Shown one piece after another: positions 36,576-46,993 of a stretch of DNA of 64,000 nucleotides. The notes beneath the pieces were generated by a model that worked only from the letters and a program-made list of their open reading frames with translations, was not told where the DNA came from and made no database searches. Numbering within the stretch: the stretch's first letter is position 1; each line of letters begins with the position of its first letter. A program made the translations under genes and the position numbers. Origin of the DNA: Bacteroidetes bacterium 41-46 (GTDB lineage Bacteria; Bacteroidota; Bacteroidia; Bacteroidales; UBA932); NCBI GenBank assembly GCA_001897515.1, contig MKTA01000019.1:1-64000 (forward strand), read 5' to 3'.

Positions 36576-37624
36576 GAGGTATCGTCATCATAGTTGCAAC
36601 AATAACACTCTTTTTTATCTGCTCATGCAATGACAGGGAAAGGCTGGAGAGTCCTTCGTTCAACTCTCATCACTTCTTTTCTTTTGATTCATGGACTTTG
36701 GACTATCTCGGAGAGGAGTGGGTAATGAAGCATCTGTCTCTCAAAGAGGATTTTGACGGAAGACCGGTTGCAACAATCATAAAGAGAAGCAAAAGTTCCA
36801 ACAATGAAAAAGCGGTTCTCTATATACATGGCTACAGCGACTATTTTTACCAAACCTCACTTGCAGATACAATGGAGAGCAGAGGGTTCAGATTTTATGC
36901 TCTTGATCTGCGCAGATATGGCAGATCAAAGTTACCTGGTCAGGTTTGGTATGATTTAAGAGATATCTCTGACTATTTTGAGGAGATTGACCTGGCAATT
37001 GATATTATTGAGAATGAGAATCCTGACGCAGAGATAACTTTAATGGCACACTCTACAGGAGGATTAACCGCATCTCTCTATGCGGAGAGCAGAGGGGATT
37101 CGCTCAGAGTCTCGCGTATTATACTAAACAGCCCATTCTTTGATTTCAATGTCGGAGGAGTTGCTGAGAGTATTGGGATCCCTGTTATCTCTTTTCTTGG
37201 GGGGCTCTTTCCCAGAATGGTGGTTAACAGAGATGTCAGCCCGATAAACTGCATGAGTCTCCACATAGATTATTTTGGAGAGTGGCAGTTTGATACAATA
37301 ATGAAGCCGATTCAATCTCCAATGGTAACGGCAGGCTGGATCAGAGCTGTTCACAGGGCTCAGAGAGAGCTTCAAAAGGGTATATGCATTAAGGTCCCTA
37401 CACTTGTAATGTGCTCCTCTGCTAGTACGAAAAGCCATGAATTTCAAGAAATACATAGAAAAAGCGACACCGTACTTGATGTCGCTGAAATCCTAGAATT
37501 CGCCTCAAATATCTCAGGCGAGGTTCAAATTGCTATAATTGAAGATGGTCTTCACGACCTTGTCCTATCCGGAAAAAGTGCCAGAGAGGCCTCTTACCGT
37601 GAGATATTCAGATTCCTATTTTAA
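36572..37624 (+). CDS. Alpha/beta-hydrolase lipoprotein (lysophospholipase-like)
   Basis: The 350-aa protein has a lipoprotein signal peptide (FFICSC, Cys17). It carries a serine alpha/beta-hydrolase fold: oxyanion region [23 protein letters not shown], nucleophile elbow AHSTGG, and the late Asp/His region ending [12 protein letters not shown]. It resembles monoacylglycerol lipase and lysophospholipase proteins. It is translationally coupled to the CDF gene, which gives no hint of substrate. The last nine bases overlap the 3' end of the opposing fumarase gene. Confidence 0.85.
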   Translation: MRGIVIIVATITLFFICSCNDRERLESPSFNSHHFFSFDSWTLDYLGEEWVMKHLSLKEDFDGRPVATIIKRSKSSNNEKAVLYIHGYSDYFYQTSLADTMESRGFRFYALDLRRYGRSKLPGQVWYDLRDISDYFEEIDLAIDIIENENPDAEITLMAHSTGGLTASLYAESRGDSLRVSRIILNSPFFDFNVGGVAESIGIPVISFLGGLFPRMVVNRDVSPINCMSLHIDYFGEWQFDTIMKPIQSPMVTAGWIRAVHRAQRELQKGICIKVPTLVMCSSASTKSHEFQEIHRKSDTVLDVAEILEFASNISGEVQIAIIEDGLHDLVLSGKSAREASYREIFRFLF

Positions 37625-39232
37625 AAGCTTGAAGAAATCATTCCCTTTATCATCAACCAGGATGAATGCAGGAAAGTCTTCTACCTCTATTTTCCATATT
37701 GCCTCCATTCCCAGTTCCGGATACTCTAATACCTCAACCTTTCTTATGCTCTCCTGTGCGAGTATCGCTGCAGGACCGCCTATACTTCCCAGATAGAACC
37801 CTCCATGCTTATGGCATGCATCTGTAACCTGCTGGCTTCTGTTACCTTTGGCAATCATTATCATGCTTCCTCCGTTACTTTGGAATAGGTCAACATATGA
37901 GTCCATTCTACCTGCTGTAGTTGGACCAAAAGAGCCACTCGGAAGTCCCTTTGGAGTCTTAGCCGGACCCGCATAGTATATTGGATGGTCCTTCATATAT
38001 TGAGGCATCCCCTCTCCTCTGTCAAGTCTCTCTTTTAGTTTTGCGTGTGCAATATCTCTTCCCACGACAATAGTTCCTGAGAGCAGAAGAAATGTTGATA
38101 CAGGATATTTTGAAAGTTCTCCAAGAACATCGCTCATAGGTCTGTTAAGGTTAATCTTTACAGCCCCCTCCTGTGTTGCCTTTATATCTCTCATATTTTC
38201 GGGTACAAGTCTCAATGGGTTTGAGTCAAGTGTCTCTAACCAGATACCCTCTTTGTTGATTTTTGCCTTAATGTTTCTGTCTGCACTGCAAGATACTCCC
38301 ATTCCAACAGGACAGGAGGCTCCGTGTCTGGGCAATCTTATAACTCTGATATCATGGGCATAATACTTTCCTCCAAACTGAGCACCCATGCCAAACGCCT
38401 GAGCAGCCTTAAGAAGTTTTGCCTCCATTTCAAGATCTCTGAAGGCGTGTCCCTCTTCACCTCCTGTCTTGGGAAGTTCATCAAGATATTTTGCAGATGC
38501 CAGCTTTACTGTTTTCATACATGCCTCTGCAGATGTTCCTCCTACAACAAATGCAATATGGTATGGAGGGCATGCTGCTGTTCCTAGAGTCTTGAGCTTC
38601 TCAATCAAAAATTTCTCAAGGGAGTCAGGATTCAAAAGAGCCTTGGTCTCCTGGAAGAGGTAACTCTTATTGGCAGAGCCTCCCCCTTTTGCAACAAATA
38701 AAAATTTGTATTCGCCTCCCTCTGTTGCATATATATCTATCTGGGCCGGAAGATTATTGCCGGAATTCTTCTCATTGTACATATCCAGTGCAATTGTCTG
38801 AGAGTACCTCAGATTATCTTGGGTATATGTATCAAAAACTCCATGTGAAAGTGCCTCCTCGTCACCTCCCCCTGTCCATACCCTCTGACCCTTCTTTGCC
38901 ACAATAGTGGCTGTTCCTGTATCCTGACAGAATGGGAGCACACCTTTTGAGGAAATACCTGCATTCAGAAGCATGGTTAGCGCAACTGCTCTGTCATTAA
39001 CGCTAGACTCCGGATCGCTCAATATTTTTGCAACCTGTTCATTATGCTCAGGGCGAAGCATAAAGGCTATATCGTGCATGGCCTGTTTGGCCAGAATTCT
39101 AAGCCCCTCTTTCTCTACTTTCAGAATCTCATTCCCTTCAAACTGAGCAGTTGACACATAGTCTTTTGTTAAAAGGTGGTACTGTGTCTTATCCTCACCA
39201 AGAGGAAACATTTCGTGAAATTTAAATTCCAT
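37616..39232 (-). CDS. Fumarate hydratase, class I ([4Fe-4S])
   Basis: The 538-aa enzyme interconverts fumarate and malate. It has the N-terminal iron-sulfur catalytic domain ([12 protein letters not shown], and the Cys in [18 protein letters not shown]) and the C-terminal swivel domain ([39 protein letters not shown]). Length and order match the oxygen-sensitive class I enzymes such as FumA. Anaerobic Bacteroidales use fumarase in the reductive branch that forms succinate and propionate. It is 22 bases after prfB in the same direction. Confidence 0.93.
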   Translation of the reverse strand: MEFKFHEMFPLGEDKTQYHLLTKDYVSTAQFEGNEILKVEKEGLRILAKQAMHDIAFMLRPEHNEQVAKILSDPESSVNDRAVALTMLLNAGISSKGVLPFCQDTGTATIVAKKGQRVWTGGGDEEALSHGVFDTYTQDNLRYSQTIALDMYNEKNSGNNLPAQIDIYATEGGEYKFLFVAKGGGSANKSYLFQETKALLNPDSLEKFLIEKLKTLGTAACPPYHIAFVVGGTSAEACMKTVKLASAKYLDELPKTGGEEGHAFRDLEMEAKLLKAAQAFGMGAQFGGKYYAHDIRVIRLPRHGASCPVGMGVSCSADRNIKAKINKEGIWLETLDSNPLRLVPENMRDIKATQEGAVKINLNRPMSDVLGELSKYPVSTFLLLSGTIVVGRDIAHAKLKERLDRGEGMPQYMKDHPIYYAGPAKTPKGLPSGSFGPTTAGRMDSYVDLFQSNGGSMIMIAKGNRSQQVTDACHKHGGFYLGSIGGPAAILAQESIRKVEVLEYPELGMEAIWKIEVEDFPAFILVDDKGNDFFKLLK

Positions 39233-39254
39233 ATCTCTTTTTTTTAAAAAAACA

Positions 39255-40350
39255 TTAACTCTCTTTTCCCTGGCTTCCCATAAGGAAACTCCTCATAAAC
39301 TCCATAATATCTCCATCCAGCACAGCCTGGGTATCTGATGTTTCATAACCTGTTCTGATATCTTTTACCATCTTGTAAGGGTGAAGAACATAACTTCTAA
39401 TCTGTGATCCCCACTCAATTTTCATTTTCTTTCCCTCAAGCTCTGCCTCCTTCTCCCTTCTCTTTCTCAATTCAAGCTCGTACAGGTGCGATTTTAAGAT
39501 CCTTATTGCATTTTGCCTGTTGTCTAGCTGAGATCGGGTCTCGGTATTCTCCACTGTTATCCCAGTGGGAATATGCCTGACCCTAACCCCTGTCTCTACT
39601 TTGTTTACATTCTGACCACCTGCACCACCGGATCTGAAGGTATCCCACTCAAGGTCTCCGGCATTTAACTCAATATTGATAGTGTCATCAACTGCCGGAT
39701 AAACAAAAACAGAGGAGAATGTGGTCTGCCTCTTTCCCTGAGCGTTGAAGGGTGAAATTCTCACCAGTCGGTGGACTCCGTTCTCGGCCTTTAGGTATCC
39801 GTAAGCATAATCACCCTCAAATTCTATTGTAACCGACTTAATTCCTGCCTCTTCTCCCTCTATAAGATCATATATATGAACCTTATATCCATTCCTCTCT
39901 CCCCACCTTACGTACATCCTCATAAGCATTGAGGACCAGTCATTGCTTTCAGTCCCTCCTGCCCCCGAATTTATCTTTAGAATTGCTCCCAGATTATCAC
40001 CTTCGCTTCCCAGCATGCTTCTGAGTTCAAGAGCTTCAACCATTCTCTCCAGCTTTTTATACTGCTCTTCAACCTCTCCTTCAACAGATTCGTCATCTCT
40101 GGCAAAATCAAACAGGACAACGAGGTCTTGCAGGGATGAATCAATTTCAGTATATCCCCTGACCCAGTATTTTAAAGCCGATACGCTTTTGAGATATGTC
40201 TCCGCTTCAGATGGATTGTTCCAAAAATCTGCCGCCAGAGTACGCTCCTCCCTCACTTTCAACTCATCTCTTTTTGCAGAGATGTCAAAGAGACCTCCCC
40301 AACGCCTCTATGCGCTGCTGGATCTCTTTTATATAATCCAGATTTACCAT
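39255..40350 (-). CDS. prfB: Peptide chain release factor 2, with +1 programmed frameshift
   Basis: RF2 releases the peptide at UGA and UAA stops. The gene is read in two frames: codons from the ATG at 40350 encode [21 protein letters not shown] up to an in-frame TGA at 40287-40285. A +1 shift at CTTTGAC then continues as [14 protein letters not shown] to 39255, giving about 364 aa. The catalytic GGQ is in [17 protein letters not shown], and the stop-recognition and coiled-coil regions are complete. The intact downstream frame opens only at a TTG (40262), so without the shift the protein would lack its N-terminus. A -7 box lies at 40371-40378. Confidence 0.95.
40284..40300 (-). promoter_or_regulatory. 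prfB +1 programmed frameshift site
   Basis: On the minus strand GGGGAGG (40300-40294) is followed by TCT and the slippery CTTTGAC (40290-40284). This is the classic RF2 autoregulation site: a Shine-Dalgarno-like purine run, CTT, the in-frame TGA and a following C. Confidence 0.93.
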
Positions 40351-40370
40351 TTTTAATAAAATTTGAGTGG

Positions 40371-40378
40371 CAAAGTTA
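40371..40378 (-). promoter_or_regulatory. -7 box for prfB
   Basis: TAACTTTG on the minus strand, matching TANNTTTG, 20 bases before the prfB ATG. It overlaps the recX stop. Confidence 0.45.
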
Positions 40379-40831
40379 ACCAATTATTTCTTTTGCTACC
40401 CTGACAGACGAATCGTAATCAAATCCTCTTGCTATTGCAAATCTGACAAGTTTCGCCAGCCTCTTATCTCTGGCCTCCTCCATTTTCATTGACTTTGCCT
40501 TCAATGTCAGAAGTCTGTGCAGCCTGTCTCTCTCCTCATCTTTTGTAACCTCCTCAAGCGATGCATCAATTATCTCATCAGAAATACCCTTTGACCTTAG
40601 AGCATATCTTATCTTGACCCTGCCCCAGGAGGAGATTCTGCTCTTATCCCTTACAAATGCCGTGGCGTACCTCTCTTCATTCAGGAATCCCTCTTCAATA
40701 AGTCTCTTAAGTATAGCATCCTGTTCATCCTTGCCTATACCCATCCTCTCCATCCTGCCAATAATGTCAGAGGTGCACATCTCTTTAACAGAGCAGAGAC
40801 GCATAAGTTTTACAATAGCGGCATTTTTCAA
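40376..40831 (-). CDS. recX: RecX regulatory protein
   Basis: The 151-aa all-helical protein matches RecX, which binds RecA filaments and limits their activity. Visible three-helix repeats include LIEEGFLNEERYATAFVRDK, WGRVKIRYALRSKGI and KLVRFAIARGFDYDSSVRVA. Here recX is about 5 kb from recA on the opposite strand, unlike the recA-recX pairs of many bacteria. It starts two bases after the TlpA-like gene. Confidence 0.88.
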   Translation of the reverse strand: MKNAAIVKLMRLCSVKEMCTSDIIGRMERMGIGKDEQDAILKRLIEEGFLNEERYATAFVRDKSRISSWGRVKIRYALRSKGISDEIIDASLEEVTKDEERDRLHRLLTLKAKSMKMEEARDKRLAKLVRFAIARGFDYDSSVRVAKEIIG

Positions 40832-40833
40832 TT

Positions 40834-42039
40834 CTATTTTTCTGCTATAAGTGAATCCACAAATCTGATAAACTCCTCAACGAATTTTGTGTAGTGAATC
40901 CCTGTTCCTGGTCCATTAAAGCCTGAGTGAATACGTCTTACGCTCCCTTTTTTATCTATATATACTGTCGTTGGGAATGCTTTAAAATTTTCAAGTTCCG
41001 GAAGAGCCTCCTTCAGACGAGAGGGGGTGTAACCGGTAATCAGCATCTCATAATTGATGCCGGCAGCCTCTACAAGCTTAAGAGCCTCAAGCTTTGCAGA
41101 ATCAAACTCCTCAGCCCTTTCAAATGCAAGTCCGACAACCTCCAGAGACTCTCCGTACCTGCTCTTCATTTCGCTTAAAAAACGACTCTCATCAAGGCAA
41201 TTTGGACACCATGATCCGCTAATCTGAAGTATTGTAACCCTGTTTTTAAATCTATCGTCTTTGAGAGAGACTGCTTTTCCCTCTAGATTTGGGAAACTGA
41301 ATCCAAAAGTTGTATATCCCTTTTTCATCCCAGTAACACTATATGCATCTGGCAGTTGCGCATCATCCCTTCTTAAAGCAAATCCTGATTCTAATGTACT
41401 GAAGCCAGAATAGAGTCTCACATTTGATAATGAATCTGCACTCTCTACCTTTGCTTTGAAAAGTCTTATAAATCCTCCATCAAAACAGGATAGCATAAGC
41501 TCTCCGTTGTTGTCAACTATCCCTTCAAAAAATCTGTAATCACCAGAAGGTGTAAGGAAAGAGCCAGTAACTCTTCCGTTGTTATCAGCAAACTCTCCAA
41601 TGATCTCCCTCTCTCCCAGATTGACAAGCCATCTCCCCTGCACTAATGATGCACTTGCAGATGCCTCTTCCATAAATCTCCTCTCAATGCCGGGCCACGC
41701 CTTAACCTCCATCCTATATGAGCTTCTGATAAACTCACCCTTTAGCATCTTTTTAGTCACCTCTAATGCAAACTTAGAGCTGAACAGAGGCATTGTAATG
41801 AACAGCGAGTCGCCTTTGCGTAGAACATCCTTTACAGTGTATATGTTGTCACCGGTAAGAATTTCCACTATTGTATCCCCCTCGTTTACTGCTAAATTAA
41901 AGTTAAATGGAATTTCCGTTGAATCTGATGTATAGAGAGCTGCTCTCCATACCCCTGTTTGAAGCTCTTTTGTCCCTCTTCCACATGATATAAGCAGAAG
42001 AGTAGCTAAAATTGAGAAAAGAAAAATTTGCTTTTTCAT
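40834..42039 (-). CDS. TlpA-like thioredoxin-fold lipoprotein
   Basis: The 401-aa protein has a lipoprotein signal (LLLISC), a beta-rich N-terminal region (about 25-240) of unknown role, and a TlpA/AhpC-type thioredoxin domain (about 245-395). The active site WCPNC lies in LQISGSWCPNCLDESRFL, and the cis-Pro region is FKAFPTTVYIDKKG. It is likely a periplasmic or outer-membrane thiol oxidoreductase, as is frequent in Bacteroidota. It is followed by recX after two bases and preceded by the Ca2+ ATPase by 12 bases. Confidence 0.87.
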   Translation of the reverse strand: MKKQIFLFSILATLLLISCGRGTKELQTGVWRAALYTSDSTEIPFNFNLAVNEGDTIVEILTGDNIYTVKDVLRKGDSLFITMPLFSSKFALEVTKKMLKGEFIRSSYRMEVKAWPGIERRFMEEASASASLVQGRWLVNLGEREIIGEFADNNGRVTGSFLTPSGDYRFFEGIVDNNGELMLSCFDGGFIRLFKAKVESADSLSNVRLYSGFSTLESGFALRRDDAQLPDAYSVTGMKKGYTTFGFSFPNLEGKAVSLKDDRFKNRVTILQISGSWCPNCLDESRFLSEMKSRYGESLEVVGLAFERAEEFDSAKLEALKLVEAAGINYEMLITGYTPSRLKEALPELENFKAFPTTVYIDKKGSVRRIHSGFNGPGTGIHYTKFVEEFIRFVDSLIAEK

Positions 42040-42051
42040 AGTATAGGTTTT

Positions 42052-44874
42052 TTATTTGATCTGCCACAGGTGTCGTTTAATAACTCTTATTGCCTCACCA
42101 AACCACAATACAGATGAGGTTGCCGCTACAATTACCATCCAATGGGCAAATGATATGGGAACTGTTCTGAAGACATCTCCGCCAAACTGGACTATCAAAA
42201 CCTGCCCGGCTACAATAATAAGCGAAACAAAGAGAAAGCCGGGGCTCTTCATCAATCCTCTGAAGGCTGACCCTCCGGAGTTGAAACTCTTAGCATTGAA
42301 AAGATTCCAGAACTGCAACATTACAAATATAGTAAAGAACATTGAGAGGTGGTATCTTGAAAGCGCATCCGCCCCCTCTCTCCAGGTAATCATCAGCCAA
42401 ATAAGAGCAACAACAAAAAGAGATGAAGTTAAAATAATATTCATTCTCATTGCGGGTGTTATTATAAAACTTGAGGAGTTTCTTGGACTCTCTTTCATAA
42501 CACTCTCTTCAGGGGGAAGGGAGGCTAATGCTCCGGCGGCAAAGGTGTCCATTATAAGATTCACCCAAAGCATCTGAGTAACAGTTAACGGAAGTTGATG
42601 CCCCAGCAAAGTTCCAAGCAATACAATAACCATTGCGGTAAGGTTAATTGTAAGCTGAAAAATTATAAACCTCTGAATATTTCTGTATAATGATCTCCCC
42701 CACATAACCGCTGTAGCTATAGAACTGAATGAGTCATCCAGAAGGGTTATATCGCTCGCCTCTTTAGCAACAGATGTGCCTGTCCCCATTGAGAGTCCTA
42801 CATGGGCATGATTTAGCGCAGGGGCATCGTTGGTACCGTCTCCTGTTACAGCCACGACCTCTCCTCTTTTCTGGAGAAGCTGAACCAATCTCTGCTTATC
42901 TGAGGGTCTCGCCCTGCACATAATTCTCATGTCAGCAACAGCATTGTATGCCTCTTCGTCACCCATCTCTGCAAACTCTCCTCCTGATAATACTTTACCC
43001 TCAGTACTCTCCTCCCTGCCAAGCACCCCGATTTGCCTTCCTATTTCAACAGCCGTTGCTATAGTATCTCCTGTAACAATTTTTACAGCAATTCCCGCTC
43101 GGGCACATCTGGCTACTGCCTCTGGGACGTCTGCTCTGACAGGATCAGAAATGGCCACAGCACCTATGTATTCAAGTCCATCCGAAATTAACTCTTCAGG
43201 TGACCTTTTATCAGACATATCTACTTCAGTAGAGGCAAATGCCAGCGTTCTCATGGCCCGGCTCTGAAAGTGAGCCAATCTCTGACTTATATCCTCTGGA
43301 ACAGATTTACATTTTGATGCAACAATTTCAGGTGCCCCTTTCAGAAAAAGAACCCTCCTTCCTGTTGAGCGAAATTTCACCAGAGTGGCCATGAACTTCC
43401 TCTCTGTAGAGAAGGTTATCTGGCTCTCTGTTATTACCGACTCTCTTATCTTTAAATAATCCTCTCCCTTATCGTTCAGCCATAGGAGGAGAGCAGCCTC
43501 TGTCGGATTTCCAAGAGCTTTGGGCTTTGAAGGGTCTGTGGTGTCAAGGAATGCTGTAGAATTGACTGCCATACCCTCTGTAAAAAGTCTCTCCGATCCA
43601 TAAATAATCGCCTCAGAAACTCTCATCTGGTTCATGGTCAGCGTACCAGTTTTGTCAGTACAAATTACAGTCGTAGCCCCCATGGTTTCTGTGGCGTGCA
43701 TCTTCCTCACAAGATTATTTGAAAGCAGCATTCTTCTCATACTCATTGCAAGAGAGAGTGTGACAGCCATAGGCAGGCCCTCTGGAACTGCAACAACAAT
43801 AAGAGTTACTGCCACCATAAAATGGCCTAAAACTCTACCTGCAATCTCTATTGATACCAGAGCCTTGGAATTCAGCACATCAACTCCTAAGAGCTGAGCA
43901 ATTACAGTGGGTATTATGAACAGAGCCAATCCCAGAAGCGACCAGTATAACCAGCTGCGCTCCCTCCTCTCTTTTTTAGAGCCATATCTAAGTATCGGCA
44001 GCCAAATCTTCCCAATTGCTGCTATCAGTCCCGCTATTGCTGAGGTGAGCAGAGTGATCTGAGGAGCTGTGAGGGATGATGAGAACATCTCCTTCACATA
44101 TAATATTGCAAATAACGAAAATGCCGTGATCAGACCTGCAAATCCAATAAAACCGGCCAGTGATTCCAACTGTTTGTTCAGTGGAGTCTGCTCCTCGCTC
44201 CTCTCGGCAGATTTTTCAGCTACTTTTCCAAACTCGGTATTATCACCTACTTCGGTAACTATAAATGTGCAGTGTCCCTCTACTACTGTTGTGCCTCTGT
44301 AAATCTTGTTTGAAGGGTATGTCGTCTCTTTTTCAATTAAAGCCGGGTCTGAACTCTTTGCTGTGACTGGCTCCCCTGTCAGGGTTGATTCGTTTACATA
44401 TAATGAAACCGATTCATATAGCTCTCCGTCTGCGGGCACCTCTTCGCCTGTATCCAGAATAACAAAGTCTCCGCAAACTAGCTCGCTTTTTTGGACCTCT
44501 TTTACAGAGCCATCCCTCACAACTTTAACCGGAGTTTCATCATTAACTTTATTTAGAATGTCAAACTTTTTGTTTGCATCCATCTCAAACCAGAACCCCA
44601 CCCCTGTCGCCAGAAATATAGCAAAGAAGATTCCTAAGGTCTCAATATATTCCCCGTGAACAAACGATATCCCAAATGAGAGGAATGCTGCAATTAGGAG
44701 TATTCTTATAATAGGATCCTCAAACTTTTTAAGAAAAAGTTTCCATAAAGGCTCTCTTTTTGGTGGTGTAATTACATTACTGCCGAATCTATTCCGGCTC
44801 TCTGTCACCTCTCCAGTGCTTAAACCACTGAAGCCAGTCTTCCCAAGGTTATCTTCAATATTTGACATATTCAT
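42052..44874 (-). CDS. Calcium-translocating P-type ATPase, PMCA-like
   Basis: The 940-aa P2-type ATPase has ten predicted membrane segments. It carries the actuator motif TLTGEPV, the phosphorylation site ICTDKTGTLTMN and the hinge VAVTGDGTNDAPALNHA. The fourth helix VAVPEGLPMAVTLSLA carries PEGLP, which fits Ca2+-transporting pumps and not Na+/K+ pumps. It would export Ca2+ from the cytoplasm using ATP. The ATG at 44874 is one base past the rlmN stop; a second ATG occurs two codons later. It is second in the rlmN operon. Confidence 0.9.
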   Translation of the reverse strand: MNMSNIEDNLGKTGFSGLSTGEVTESRNRFGSNVITPPKREPLWKLFLKKFEDPIIRILLIAAFLSFGISFVHGEYIETLGIFFAIFLATGVGFWFEMDANKKFDILNKVNDETPVKVVRDGSVKEVQKSELVCGDFVILDTGEEVPADGELYESVSLYVNESTLTGEPVTAKSSDPALIEKETTYPSNKIYRGTTVVEGHCTFIVTEVGDNTEFGKVAEKSAERSEEQTPLNKQLESLAGFIGFAGLITAFSLFAILYVKEMFSSSLTAPQITLLTSAIAGLIAAIGKIWLPILRYGSKKERRERSWLYWSLLGLALFIIPTVIAQLLGVDVLNSKALVSIEIAGRVLGHFMVAVTLIVVAVPEGLPMAVTLSLAMSMRRMLLSNNLVRKMHATETMGATTVICTDKTGTLTMNQMRVSEAIIYGSERLFTEGMAVNSTAFLDTTDPSKPKALGNPTEAALLLWLNDKGEDYLKIRESVITESQITFSTERKFMATLVKFRSTGRRVLFLKGAPEIVASKCKSVPEDISQRLAHFQSRAMRTLAFASTEVDMSDKRSPEELISDGLEYIGAVAISDPVRADVPEAVARCARAGIAVKIVTGDTIATAVEIGRQIGVLGREESTEGKVLSGGEFAEMGDEEAYNAVADMRIMCRARPSDKQRLVQLLQKRGEVVAVTGDGTNDAPALNHAHVGLSMGTGTSVAKEASDITLLDDSFSSIATAVMWGRSLYRNIQRFIIFQLTINLTAMVIVLLGTLLGHQLPLTVTQMLWVNLIMDTFAAGALASLPPEESVMKESPRNSSSFIITPAMRMNIILTSSLFVVALIWLMITWREGADALSRYHLSMFFTIFVMLQFWNLFNAKSFNSGGSAFRGLMKSPGFLFVSLIIVAGQVLIVQFGGDVFRTVPISFAHWMVIVAATSSVLWFGEAIRVIKRHLWQIK

Positions 44875-44875
44875 G

Positions 44876-45889
44876 TTAAACTTTTTGACCGCTCAACATA
44901 CCACACGCAGCCATAATGTCCTCGCCTCTGGAGGCCCTTATTGTGGCCATAATCCCCGATTTGTTAAGTCTCTCCCTGAATTTTTCAATGACAGGCATAG
45001 GGGAAGTTCTAAGATTTGAGTCCGGAATCTCATGGAATCTGATCAGATTTACTCTGCACTCTAGACCTCTTAGCATCCTGGTCAATGCATCTGCATGACG
45101 CTTTGAGTCATTAACCCCATCAAACATTATGTACTCAAAACTAACCCTCCTCTGTCCTGAAAAGTCGTACTCCCTGATTAACTCCATTGTCTTGGTTATT
45201 GGCCAGGCCTTTTGCATTGGCATTATCTCCAGCCTCTCCTGGTCAAATGGGTTGTGGAGAGATATAGCAAGATGGCATTTTGAATTATCAAGAAAACTCT
45301 TTAGTGCAGGAGTGACACCAATAGAGGAGAGGGTTATCCTTTTGGGGCTCCATCCGAAACCCCAGTCAGATGTGATTATATCTATAGCCTTTATAACCTG
45401 GTCATAGTTATCCAGAGGCTCACCCATCCCCATGAAAACGGCGTTAGTAAGATCATCGCTCTCCTCAATATTGATAAATTGCGAAATTATTTCGCCGGCA
45501 GTCAGGTTTCCCCTGAATCCCATCCTTCCTGTCATACAGAAACGGCAAGCCATTTTGCATCCCGATTGTGAGGAGACACATATAGTCCTCCTCTCCTCTT
45601 CAGGTATCATAACACTCTCAACAGGGGTTCCGTTAACGGAGGGGAAAAGGTATTTTTTTGTGCCATCTGAAGAGAGATGTTTTTCAAGCGGGCTGAATCC
45701 GCCAACCTCATAACTCTCTGAAAGCAGGGTCCTGGTAACCTTTGAGAGATTAGTCATACTCTCAATGTCGGCTACCTTTTTTTTGTATAGCCATCCAACA
45801 ATCTGATTCGCTGTAAAGGCAGGAAGAGCAAGCTCTTTCACAACCTCTTTAATCTCTGCGGGGGCCATCCCCAGAAGCCATTTTTTCAT
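44876..45889 (-). CDS. rlmN: 23S rRNA (adenine2503-C2)/tRNA methyltransferase
   Basis: The 337-aa radical SAM enzyme methylates C2 of A2503 in 23S rRNA and A37 in some tRNAs. The [4Fe-4S] motif is CKMACRFC in [13 protein letters not shown]. The SAM region is [12 protein letters not shown], and the C-terminal catalytic Cys is in [15 protein letters not shown]. All residues of the dual-cysteine mechanism are present. It is the first gene of the rlmN-ATPase-tlpA-recX-prfB-fumarase run, divergent from recA. Confidence 0.93.
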   Translation of the reverse strand: MKKWLLGMAPAEIKEVVKELALPAFTANQIVGWLYKKKVADIESMTNLSKVTRTLLSESYEVGGFSPLEKHLSSDGTKKYLFPSVNGTPVESVMIPEEERRTICVSSQSGCKMACRFCMTGRMGFRGNLTAGEIISQFINIEESDDLTNAVFMGMGEPLDNYDQVIKAIDIITSDWGFGWSPKRITLSSIGVTPALKSFLDNSKCHLAISLHNPFDQERLEIMPMQKAWPITKTMELIREYDFSGQRRVSFEYIMFDGVNDSKRHADALTRMLRGLECRVNLIRFHEIPDSNLRTSPMPVIEKFRERLNKSGIMATIRASRGEDIMAACGMLSGQKV

Positions 45890-45893
45890 TTGG

Positions 45894-45901
45894 CAAATTT
45901 A
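45894..45901 (-). promoter_or_regulatory. Possible -7 box for rlmN
   Basis: TAAATTTG on the minus strand, matching TANNTTTG, only four bases before the rlmN ATG at 45889. If used, the mRNA would be nearly leaderless, or translation would begin at the next ATG (45868). Weak. Confidence 0.3.
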
Positions 45902-45923
45902 GGTAAAATTGAAAATCATTTGC

Positions 45924-45931
45924 TATTTTTG
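45924..45931 (+). promoter_or_regulatory. -7 box for recA
   Basis: TATTTTTG on the plus strand, matching TANNTTTG, 24 bases before the recA ATG at 45956. It excludes the upstream in-frame start at 45890. No LexA-type palindrome is apparent. Confidence 0.5.
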
Positions 45932-45955
45932 TGGGAATTTAAAACTATAAACATT

Positions 45956-46990
45956 ATGGCTAAAGAGAGTGTTGAAGTAAAGAGTGGTGCGGAGATTTCA
46001 CCTGAGAAGCTTAAGGCTTTGCAGGCAACTCTGGACAAGATTGAGAAGGATTACGGGAAGGGTACTGTTATGAAGATGGGAGATCAGCCAAAATGGGAGG
46101 TAAGCACTATTGCATCGGGCTCCATATCACTGGATTATGCCCTGGGAATTGGAGGATATCCAAGAGGCAGAGTGGTGGAAATCTATGGACCTGAATCAAG
46201 CGGAAAGACTACCCTTGCAATCCATGCAGTTGCAGAGGCTCAGAAGAGCGGAGGAATTGCTGCAATTATAGATGCCGAACATGCATTTGACAGAACTTAC
46301 GCAAAGAGGCTGGGTGTAAATGTGGATACTCTGTTAATCTCCCAGCCGGACAACGGAGAGCAGGCACTTGAGATAGCTGACCACCTGATAAGGTCCGGTG
46401 CTATTGACATTATTGTAATAGACTCGGTAGCTGCTCTTACTCCTAAGGCAGAGATTGAGGGTGAGATGGGCGATTCCAAGATGGGCCTTCAGGCAAGGCT
46501 AATGAGTCAGGCTATGAGAAAACTCACCGCAAACATCAGCAAAACAAACACTTGCTGCATTTTTATCAACCAGTTAAGGGATAAAATAGGAGTTATGTTT
46601 GGCAATCCTGAGACAACTACCGGTGGAAATGCCCTTAAATTCTATGCCTCAGTGAGGGTTGACGTCAGAAGAATTACTCAGCTTAAAGATGGCGAAGAGG
46701 CAACAGGAAACAGAGTAAGAGCAAAAATTGTCAAGAATAAGATGGCTCCTCCGTTTAAAAAGGCAGAGTTTGATATTGTCTTTGGAGAGGGAATTTCAAA
46801 AATCGGGGAGATTATTGACCTGGGGGTGGAATTTGAAATTATTAAAAAGAGCGGATCTTGGTTCAGCTATGGAGAGAGCAAGATAGGACAGGGCAGAGAG
46901 GCTGTAAAGCAGGTTCTGCTGGACAATCCTGAGCTTATGACAGAGGTGGAGGAGAAGATCCGGGTTAAGCTAAAAGAGATTAAAGATTAA
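45956..46990 (+). CDS. recA: Recombinase A
   Basis: The 344-aa protein (ATG at 45956, MAKESVEV) forms ATP-dependent filaments on single-stranded DNA for homologous recombination. Walker A is [11 protein letters not shown], Walker B lies in [12 protein letters not shown], and loop L2 lies near [21 protein letters not shown]. Length is normal. An upstream in-frame ATG at 45890 would add 22 residues unrelated to RecA and begins before the promoter box. trpS follows after three bases. Confidence 0.96.
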   Translation: MAKESVEVKSGAEISPEKLKALQATLDKIEKDYGKGTVMKMGDQPKWEVSTIASGSISLDYALGIGGYPRGRVVEIYGPESSGKTTLAIHAVAEAQKSGGIAAIIDAEHAFDRTYAKRLGVNVDTLLISQPDNGEQALEIADHLIRSGAIDIIVIDSVAALTPKAEIEGEMGDSKMGLQARLMSQAMRKLTANISKTNTCCIFINQLRDKIGVMFGNPETTTGGNALKFYASVRVDVRRITQLKDGEEATGNRVRAKIVKNKMAPPFKKAEFDIVFGEGISKIGEIIDLGVEFEIIKKSGSWFSYGESKIGQGREAVKQVLLDNPELMTEVEEKIRVKLKEIKD

Positions 46991-46993
46991 AAA

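Noticed and set aside
39255..40262. prfB as a truncated gene or pseudogene starting at 40262
   Set aside because: The codon there is TTG, and the upstream 21 codons plus CTTTGAC form the standard RF2 frameshift site, so the gene is intact.
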